From Bin107 sp965221655 (GTDB lineage: Bacteria; UBA8248), in contig OZ244906.1 in assembly GCA_965221655.1 (NCBI GenBank), positions 2,790,001-2,854,000 on the forward strand: a stretch of 64,000 nucleotides of DNA, in the 5' to 3' direction. The translations under genes and the position numbers were made by a program. Below the pieces are notes generated by a model. It saw nothing but the letters and a program-made list of their open reading frames with translations. It was not told the DNA's origin and searched no databases. Below are positions 58,518 through 64,000 of this stretch, piece by piece (within the stretch, counting starts at the first letter, position 1; every line of letters starts with the position of its first letter).

Positions 58518-59969
58518 ATGCGCAGAATCCTTTTGGGTCTGTTCGCTCTGACGCTGCTGGCGGCTTTCACCGCCCCGGCGTATGCGGCGGACATGAAGAT
58601 GAGCGGCTTTTTCCGCGTACGCGGATCGGCCGAGGATAACGCCGACGGCAACGACGACGCAGGCGACACGAAGAAGTATTACGACGCCCTGATTCGTCCG
58701 CGCTTCACGGTGAAGACGAACGGCGGCAAAACGATGGCCGTATGGGAGCCCGAGTTCGTGAGCGCGAACGGCGGCTTTGCGATTGGCCCCAACCGCCAGA
58801 CGGTGGGCGTGAACCGCTGGGTGATCGACTTTGCTGTTCCGGGCACGGCGATGCGCCTGCGGATAGGCCGGACAGACTACGGCTCTCCGGACAAGGAAAT
58901 CTACGACACGAGTGGTCGGCACCGCGAGCCGGGCTTCGCGCTCTACGGCAAGCTGAGCAACAACGTCTCGCTGAGCGCCTTCCACACGAAGATGGAAGAA
59001 GACACGTCGGACAACAACGACGACAGGTCGGACTACCTGGTGGCGCTGAGCGCGAAGGTGTCGCCGACGCTCACGCTTTCGCCCTGGCTGGCGAAGTCGG
59101 TGGATCAGGGTGATGGCGAGTACGACTACAACTACCTGGGTGTGAACGCGAAGACGAAGCTCGGGATGGTGAACGTGAACGCCTCTGTCGTGATGCAGGA
59201 CGGCGAGGTTGCCGACGGCACGGACCTCTCGGCGTGGGCGCTGCTGGTGCGCACCTCGACGAGCATGGGCAAGATGAAGCTCATGGGCAACATCACCATG
59301 CTCTCGGGTGAGGAAGACGACGCGATCATCGCCGCCGAAGGCGAGGCGAGCCGGACGACGACGAGCGACGGCGAGTACGGCGGCTTCCTGATGCCGCAGC
59401 TGGGCGGTTCGGGCTGGGTATTCGGCGGCCACATCATGTCCTCGCGGCGCTGGACGACGCTCTCGAACGGCATCCGCGACGTAACCATGGGCGGCGGCGG
59501 CGCGCCGTACAACGCCTCGGTCAGCGCGATCGACGCCACCACCAACTTGGCCACCCCGACGCAGGGCAACGTGCGCAAGATGAACGGCACGACGACCCTG
59601 GAAGCCCTCGGCGAGTACAAGGTGAGCAAGACGCTCACGATCGCCGGCGGCATCTCCTACTACCAGTCGGCCGAGTCCGCTCCGGCAGTGTGTCTCGACG
59701 GTCTCACGGGCACCGCGAATACCGACGGGGCGTACTCTGCTGCTGCGGGCAACGGCACGTGTGACGCTGGTGAGGCCACGCTCACCTACGACGACGACAA
59801 GCACTTTGGCACGGAGCTGAACCTGGGCTTCAGGTGGAAGCTGTACCCGAACCTCGAGCTGCGCGCGGTTGCGGCGTACCTGACGTTCGGCGACTATGGC
59901 CTCGTGGAAGGCGGCGACGGCTACGACGACATGTGGGCGCTGGGCTGGACGCTGCGCCACACGTTCTAG
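58518..59969 (+). CDS. Outer-membrane porin-like beta-barrel, copy 1
   Basis: A 483-residue protein with signal peptide (MRRILLGLFALTLLAAFTAP, cleaved after AYA) and an N-terminal MKMSGFFRVRGSAEDN strand start typical of porins. Many alternating strands follow, for example MRLRIGRTDYGS and LSAFHTKMEED, and the chain ends WALGWTLRHTF with terminal Phe. No known porin family is matched by name; it may be an Alginate/OprB-like or general diffusion porin. GGGAG is about 9 nt before the ATG. Probably highly expressed, given a strong promoter and terminator. Confidence 0.8.
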   Translation: MRRILLGLFALTLLAAFTAPAYAADMKMSGFFRVRGSAEDNADGNDDAGDTKKYYDALIRPRFTVKTNGGKTMAVWEPEFVSANGGFAIGPNRQTVGVNRWVIDFAVPGTAMRLRIGRTDYGSPDKEIYDTSGRHREPGFALYGKLSNNVSLSAFHTKMEEDTSDNNDDRSDYLVALSAKVSPTLTLSPWLAKSVDQGDGEYDYNYLGVNAKTKLGMVNVNASVVMQDGEVADGTDLSAWALLVRTSTSMGKMKLMGNITMLSGEEDDAIIAAEGEASRTTTSDGEYGGFLMPQLGGSGWVFGGHIMSSRRWTTLSNGIRDVTMGGGGAPYNASVSAIDATTNLATPTQGNVRKMNGTTTLEALGEYKVSKTLTIAGGISYYQSAESAPAVCLDGLTGTANTDGAYSAAAGNGTCDAGEATLTYDDDKHFGTELNLGFRWKLYPNLELRAVAAYLTFGDYGLVEGGDGYDDMWALGWTLRHTF

Positions 59970-60060
59970 CAGTCCGCTTCACAAAGGGGGGGGCAGCGCC
60001 GCCCTCCCGACCGTGCGAAGCAAGCGCGGGTGATGCACCGGCCGATGCAGATGGTCGCGA

Positions 60061-60089
60061 CCGGGGGGCTTCGGCCCCCCGGTTTTTTT
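60061..60089 (+). terminator. Intrinsic terminator of porin gene 1
   Basis: CCGGGGGGC-ttcg-GCCCCCCGG followed by TTTTTTT, about 90 nt after the stop. Confidence 0.9.
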
Positions 60090-60207
60090 CGTGTGCGCAT
60101 CGTTCCTCCCGCCTTGCACCCCGAATGCACCCCCAGGGACAAGCCGCGCGGCTCCTTCCCACCGACGCTGAGGCTCCCCGCCCGCCAGATTTCCCCTGAA
60201 CCCCCCG

Positions 60208-60236
60208 TTGACACGCGGGCGCGGATGCCCTATCCT
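60208..60236 (+). promoter_or_regulatory. Promoter of porin gene 2
   Basis: TTGACA (60208-60213), 17-bp spacer, TATCCT (60231-60236), the duplicate of the promoter before porin 1. Confidence 0.75.
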
Positions 60237-60299
60237 TGACTATAAGACTGCCTTACACGGAGTATTGCGTTCGCTTTGCGGGCGCGACGAATTGTCCGA

Positions 60300-60418
60300 A
60301 CTTCCGCCGGAAGGAGGTGATGCGAGAGGAGAGACCGCGAAGTGCAGCACCCGAAACACACGATCGTGAAACATCGGCAACGCTTTATAGATATTTCGCT
60401 TTAGGGAGAAACGACAAA
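60300..60418 (+). promoter_or_regulatory. Conserved leader RNA of porin gene 2
   Basis: The copy of the leader at 58398-58517, with the same CTTCC-GCC-GGAAG hairpin (60301-60313) and AAGGAGGTGA (60311-60320). The ATG at 60320 is here in frame with the porin, by chance of a 1-nt length difference. The 60-nt stretch between promoter and leader differs from copy 1. Confidence 0.6.
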
Positions 60419-61939
60419 ATGCGCAGAATTCTTTTGGGTCTGTTCGCTCTGACGCTGCTGGCGGCGTTCACCGCCCCGGCGTATGCGGCGGACATGAAGA
60501 TGAGCGGCTTTTTCCGCGTACGCGGATCGGCCGAGGATAACGCCGACGGCAACGACGACGCAGGCGACACGAAGAAGTATTACGACGCGCTTGTTCGTCC
60601 GCGCTTCACGGTGAAGACGAACGGCGGCAAAACGATGGCCGTATGGGAGCCCGAGTTCGTGAGCGCGAACGGCGGCTTTGCGATTGGCCCCAACCGCCAG
60701 ACGGTGGGCGTGAACCGCTGGGTGATCGACTTTGCTGTTCCGGGCACGGCGATGCGCTTGCGGATAGGCCGGACAGACTACGGCTCTCCGGACAAGGAAA
60801 TCTACGACACGAGTGGTCGGCACCGCGAGCCGGGCTTCGCGCTCTACGGCAAGCTGAGCAACAACGTCTCGCTGAGCGCCTTCCACACGAAGATGGAAGA
60901 GAACACGTCGGACGACAACGACGACAGGTCGGACTACCTGGTGGCGTTGAGCGCGAAGGTGTCGCCGACGCTCACGCTTTCGCCCTGGCTGGCGAAGTCG
61001 GTGGACCAGGGTGATGGCGAGTACGACTACAACTACCTGGGTGTGAACGCGAAGACGAAGCTCGGGATGGTGAACGTGAACGCCTCTGCCGTGATGCAGG
61101 ACGGCGAGGTTGCCGAGGGCACGGACCTCTCGGCGTGGGCGCTGCTGGTGCGCACCTCGACGAGCATGGGCAAGCTCAAGCTCATGGGCAACATCACCGC
61201 GCTCTCGGGTGAGGAAGACCAGGCGGTTGTCGACATCACCAGCCGCACGGCGGGTGAGGTCAGCGGCTCGGCGAGCCGGACGACGACGAGCGACGGCGAG
61301 TACGGCGGCTTCCTGATGCCGCAGCTCGGCGGTTCGGGCTGGGTATTCGGCGGCCACATCATGTCCTCGCGGCGCTGGACGACGCTCTCGAACGGCATCC
61401 GCGACGTAACCATGGGCGGCGGCGGCGCGCCGTATAACGTCTCGGTAACCGAGGGTGAGGATAGCAGCGGCAATGCCAATGGAGCGCTGGGAGAAGTCAA
61501 CGCGGGCAACGTGCGCAAGATGAACGGCACGATGACACTGGAAGCCCTCGCCGAGTACAAGGTGAGCAAGACGTTCACGATCGCCGGCGGCATCTCCTAC
61601 TACCAGGCGGCCGAGGCTGCTCCGGCGGTGTGTCTCGACGGCGTTCAGGTCGATAGCGCCGGCACGTACACGCTGCATCGCACCGCCGTTGCCGGCTGCG
61701 ACGTGCCCGACACCTCTGGTAGCAGTCCCGTAGCCCAAACCGACGCCAAGGTCACCTACGACGACGACAAGCACTTTGGCACGGAGCTGAACCTGGGCTT
61801 CAGGTGGAAGCTGTACCCGAACCTCGAGCTGCGCGCGGTTGCGGCGTACCTGACGTTCGGCGACTACGGCCTCGTGGAAGGCGGCGACGGCTACGACGAC
61901 ATGTGGGCGCTGGGCTGGACGCTGCGCCACACGTTCTAG
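60419..61939 (+). CDS. Outer-membrane porin-like beta-barrel, copy 2
   Basis: A 506-residue paralogue of the preceding porin, same signal peptide and C-terminal WALGWTLRHTF. Differences cluster in three places that are probably surface loops: around SGEEDQAVVDITSRTAG, around VTEGEDSSGNANGALGEV, and in the cysteine-containing loop CLDGVQVDSAGTYTLHRTAV. An in-frame upstream ATG at 60320 exists but would bury the signal peptide, so ATG 60419 with GGGAG is chosen. Confidence 0.82.
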   Translation: MRRILLGLFALTLLAAFTAPAYAADMKMSGFFRVRGSAEDNADGNDDAGDTKKYYDALVRPRFTVKTNGGKTMAVWEPEFVSANGGFAIGPNRQTVGVNRWVIDFAVPGTAMRLRIGRTDYGSPDKEIYDTSGRHREPGFALYGKLSNNVSLSAFHTKMEENTSDDNDDRSDYLVALSAKVSPTLTLSPWLAKSVDQGDGEYDYNYLGVNAKTKLGMVNVNASAVMQDGEVAEGTDLSAWALLVRTSTSMGKLKLMGNITALSGEEDQAVVDITSRTAGEVSGSASRTTTSDGEYGGFLMPQLGGSGWVFGGHIMSSRRWTTLSNGIRDVTMGGGGAPYNVSVTEGEDSSGNANGALGEVNAGNVRKMNGTMTLEALAEYKVSKTFTIAGGISYYQAAEAAPAVCLDGVQVDSAGTYTLHRTAVAGCDVPDTSGSSPVAQTDAKVTYDDDKHFGTELNLGFRWKLYPNLELRAVAAYLTFGDYGLVEGGDGYDDMWALGWTLRHTF

Positions 61940-62030
61940 CAGTCCGCTTCACAAGGGGAGGGGCAGCGCCGCCCTCCCGCCCGTGCGAAGCAAGCGCGGG
62001 TGATGCACCGGCCGATGCAGATGGCCACGA

Positions 62031-62059
62031 CCGGGGGGCTTCGGCCCCCCGGTTTTTTT
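62031..62059 (+). terminator. Intrinsic terminator of porin gene 2
   Basis: The same CCGGGGGGC-ttcg-GCCCCCCGG stem with seven T residues as after porin 1. The 205 bp between it and the next gene hold only a short copy of post-terminator duplicated sequence. Confidence 0.9.
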
Positions 62060-62264
62060 CGTGCGCGCATCGCTCCTCCCGCCAGCCGCGACCTCCCCGA
62101 ACGTGAACGCACCTTGAGGAGACAAGCCGCGCGGCTCCTCCCCACCGGTCGCGCAACCTGCCAGTGCGGGCGAAACGGGCCGCGGCGGGGGTGTCGCTGG
62201 CTGTGGAGAGAGTCGCACCCGCACGCGGTCGGCGGGCGCTTGCGGCTCGTAAAAGGCTTGGGTT

Positions 62265-62585
62265 TTACAGGAGTTTGATGAGGGTTACGGTGAGCCCGAC
62301 GATTCCCGCCGAAAGCACCATCCCCATACGGGAGATGTCCGTGCGGAGTTCGGCGATGTCCTGTTTGACTTCCGCGCGCAACGCAGCGATGTCTTGCTTG
62401 ACTTCTGTGCGCAACGCGGCGGTTTCCTGCTGGAGTTCCGTCCGCGACTCGGCGACGTCCTGTTTGGTGGCGACGTTCTCGCCGAAGGCGTCGCGCACCG
62501 TGGCGACGACGGCCTCGACCTGCGTCTCCTCGAAGCCCGATTCTCGGAGCAGCTTCCTCGCCTTGAGAGTGTCGAATGCCTGCAT
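62265..62585 (-). CDS. DUF1640/CCDC90-like coiled-coil membrane protein
   Basis: A 106-residue protein. FDTLKARKLLRESGFEETQVEAVV is the family's N-terminal helix, followed by two near-identical 11-residue heptad repeats (TEVKQDIAALR, AEVKQDIAELR) of a coiled coil and one C-terminal membrane helix (MVLSAGIVGLTVTLIKLL). Bacterial members are uncharacterised. GGAG stands 8 nt before the ATG. Confidence 0.8.
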   Translation of the reverse strand: MQAFDTLKARKLLRESGFEETQVEAVVATVRDAFGENVATKQDVAESRTELQQETAALRTEVKQDIAALRAEVKQDIAELRTDISRMGMVLSAGIVGLTVTLIKLL

Positions 62586-62613
62586 GGTCGCGTCTCCAGG
62601 TTTTACGCCGCCC

Positions 62614-62642
62614 AATATATCCCAAAGATGCCGGGGAAGCAA
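62614..62642 (-). promoter_or_regulatory. Promoter of the DUF1640-like gene
   Basis: Minus-strand TTGCTT (62637-62642), 17-bp spacer, TATATT (62614-62619), about 30 nt before the ATG. Confidence 0.55.
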
Positions 62643-62778
62643 GATTCGCGTTTCAGGCCCAGGGCAGGGGCGGCGGGCACGCGGATTCCCCACGGGAGCC
62701 ATCCGCTCCCCCGGGGAGCGTGCGCCCGCGGCCGCCCTGCGCGGTTCGCCCGGGCGGTTTTCCCGCCTTTGCGGGGTG

Positions 62779-62807
62779 TTGAGAGATTTTCTTCGGGGTG
62801 GTATGTT
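62779..62807 (+). promoter_or_regulatory. Promoter of the aminotransferase gene
   Basis: TTGAGA (62779-62784), 17-bp spacer, TATGTT (62802-62807), 58 nt before the ATG. Confidence 0.55.
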
Positions 62808-62864
62808 TTCGGCGCAAAAAGCACCGCATCGCCCGTCCCCGCCCGCCTGAGGAAACGACCCGAA

Positions 62865-64000
62865 ATGAACAAGCACCGCCTCATGGCTCCTGGTCCCACG
62901 CCGGTTCCCCACCGGGTGCTCGAGGTCATGGCGAGACCCCTCATACACCACCGCACGCGCGGGTTCGAGGCGGAGTTCGAGCGAGCCCGCCAGGCGCTGG
63001 CCTGGCTGTTCCGCACCGAGGGCGACGTGCTCACGCTTGCGGCCTCGGGCACGGGCGCCATGGAGGCGGCGGTGGCGAACCTCTTCTCCCCGGGCGAGCG
63101 CGCCCTCGTCATCGAGGGCGGGAAGTTCGGCGAGCGGTGGACGGAGATTTGCGCCGCCTTTGGCGTCGAGGCGGACGTGCTCGAGGTGGAATGGGGCCGC
63201 TCGGTCGAGCCCGGCGCCGTGGGGGAGCGCCTCGCGCGCGGGGGCCACAAGGCCGTGCTGATGCAGGCGAGCGAGACCTCCACGGGGGCGAAGCACGACG
63301 TGCGCGGCGTGGTGCGCGCGGTGCGCGCCGCCTCGCCCGACACCCTGGTGGCGGTGGACGCCATCACCGCGCTGGGCGTCTACGAGATGGAGACCGATGC
63401 GTGGGACCTCGACGTCCTCATCACCGGCAGCCAGAAGGCGCTCATGCTTCCGCCGGGGCTGGCCTTCATCTGGCTGAGCGAGCGCGCCTGGCGCGCGACG
63501 CAGACGGCGACCTTGCCGCGCTACTATTTCGACCTCGCCATCGAGCGCAAGAGCCAGCAGAAGAGCACCACCGCCTGGACGCCCGCGATTTCGCTCATCG
63601 CGGGTCTTTGCGTCGCCCTCGACATGATGCGCGAGGAAGGTTTGGAGAACGTCTTCGCGCGCCACGCGCAGCTGGCGCACGCGACGGAGGCCGCCATGCG
63701 GGCGATGGGGCTTTCGATATTCCCGCGCGATTTGCGCAGCGAGGCCCTCACCGTCGTGTGCGTGCCCGAGGGCATGGACGGCAAGGCGATTCCCCGGCTG
63801 ATGGAGGACGTGCACGGGATGACCATAGCGGGTGGCCAGGACGGCCTGAGCGGGCGGATTTTCCGAATCGGTCACCTGGGATACGTGGATTCCGCAGACG
63901 TGATCGCCGCGGTCGGCGCACTGGAGGCGACCCTCGCCGAACTGGGGCACGAATTCGTGAAGGGCAGCGGCCTCGCGGCGGCGCGCGAGGCGTTCGATGG
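62865..64000 (+). CDS. Class V aminotransferase, alanine-glyoxylate/serine-pyruvate type (partial)
   Basis: A PLP aminotransferase running off the right edge after 378 codons; the family is about 380-390 residues, so it is nearly complete. LMAPGPTPVPHRVLEVMARP at the start, LTLAASGTGAMEAAVANLF (PLP phosphate site), VDAITALGVYEME (PLP ring Asp) and ITGSQKALMLPPGLAF with the Schiff-base lysine are seen, and FRIGHLGYV near the end binds substrate. Relatives convert glyoxylate, serine or phosphoserine-pathway substrates; serA often follows but lies outside. Confidence 0.9.
   Translation, partial: MNKHRLMAPGPTPVPHRVLEVMARPLIHHRTRGFEAEFERARQALAWLFRTEGDVLTLAASGTGAMEAAVANLFSPGERALVIEGGKFGERWTEICAAFGVEADVLEVEWGRSVEPGAVGERLARGGHKAVLMQASETSTGAKHDVRGVVRAVRAASPDTLVAVDAITALGVYEMETDAWDLDVLITGSQKALMLPPGLAFIWLSERAWRATQTATLPRYYFDLAIERKSQQKSTTAWTPAISLIAGLCVALDMMREEGLENVFARHAQLAHATEAAMRAMGLSIFPRDLRSEALTVVCVPEGMDGKAIPRLMEDVHGMTIAGGQDGLSGRIFRIGHLGYVDSADVIAAVGALEATLAELGHEFVKGSGLAAAREAFD

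Larger units (their letters stand above)
58255..60089 (+). repeat. Porin transcription unit, copy 1 of a tandem duplication
   Basis: Promoter, leader, porin gene and terminator are all repeated downstream (60208-62059). Leader and signal-peptide DNA are nearly identical; the sequences right after the promoters and parts of the 3' half of the genes diverge. Confidence 0.85.
60208..62059 (+). repeat. Porin transcription unit, copy 2
   Basis: Second copy of the unit at 58255-60089. Similarity continues a little past the terminators (caagccgcgcggctcct occurs after both). The first 265 or so codons are nearly identical, later segments vary. Confidence 0.85.

Noticed and set aside
58418..58639. 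Leader peptide MREERPRSAAPETHDRE before the porins
   Set aside because: The spacer from GGAGG to its ATG is only 2 nt, the frame relative to the porin changes between the two copies, and no common stop is kept.
60236..60418. N-terminal extension of porin 2 by 61 codons
   Set aside because: It would place a polar stretch in front of the signal peptide, and copy 1 cannot have it because of a 1-nt difference.

Overview
The window reads as chromosomal DNA of a G+C-rich (about two thirds or more by eye) Gram-negative bacterium that makes the deazaflavin cofactor F420. The Gram-negative call rests on outer-membrane beta-barrels (two tandem porins ending in Phe and a DUF1302 protein), a Spy/CpxP-like periplasmic protein, a Tat-exported binding protein and an RND/MMPL permease. 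F420 biosynthesis together with these envelope genes, many TTG/GTG starts and the very high G+C would fit an uncultivated lineage such as Tectomicrobia, Methylomirabilota/Rokubacteria or a deltaproteobacterial relative. That is inference; no 16S or marker gene settles it here.

Layout. 1-8888 (minus): aroE, a CaiB-type CoA transferase, then a compact F420 operon cofG-cofH-frhB-like-nitroreductase-cofD-cofC-cofE (cofE runs off the left edge), with several 4-bp ATGA overlaps. 9015-14031: small-molecule enzymes (zinc alcohol dehydrogenase, amidase, CitE-like lyase, D-tartrate dehydratase). 14244-18238: glycogen genes glgX-glgB. 18257-19640: a periplasmic Spy/CpxP-like protein and a PPOX-type flavoprotein. 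19837-23950: six tandem Sel1-repeat genes with a visible recombination scar, followed by tRNA-Cys(GCA). 24131-27533: haem genes hemE-hemH-hemY, translationally coupled. 27627-32700: an unknown protein, a DUF393/polyferredoxin pair, a LeuCD-type hydro-lyase pair, and FAH and HpaI family enzymes. 32817-37513: VOC protein, LLM flavin oxidoreductase, an AT-rich membrane-protein insert, quinone-oxidoreductase-like MDR, RidA and a UspA protein preceded by a candidate small RNA. 37760-42297: a carbohydrate-type ABC importer with a consensus promoter, then a methyltransferase. 43123-49878: a DUF1302-DUF1329-YCF48-RND envelope module. 50074-53707: DUF192, a second LLM oxidoreductase and thiC under a TPP riboswitch. 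54147-58190: a TMTC-like GT-C/TPR membrane protein and an FG-GAP surface-type protein. 58255-62059: two porin transcription units that are a tandem duplication of promoter, leader, gene and terminator. 62265-64000: a small coiled-coil DUF1640-like protein and a class V aminotransferase that runs off the right edge.

How the parts work together. The F420 genes supply Fo synthase (CofG/CofH), the lactyl/PEP transfer steps (CofC, CofD), glutamylation (CofE) and a probable dehydro-F420-0 reductase as a free-standing nitroreductase. The FrhB-like protein and the LLM and PPOX flavoproteins are possible users of the cofactor. The strongest leads for something undescribed are the duplicated porin units with their conserved non-coding leader, the DUF1302/DUF1329/YCF48/RND module, and the recombining Sel1 array. 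No CRISPR array, transposase, integrase or phage gene was seen.
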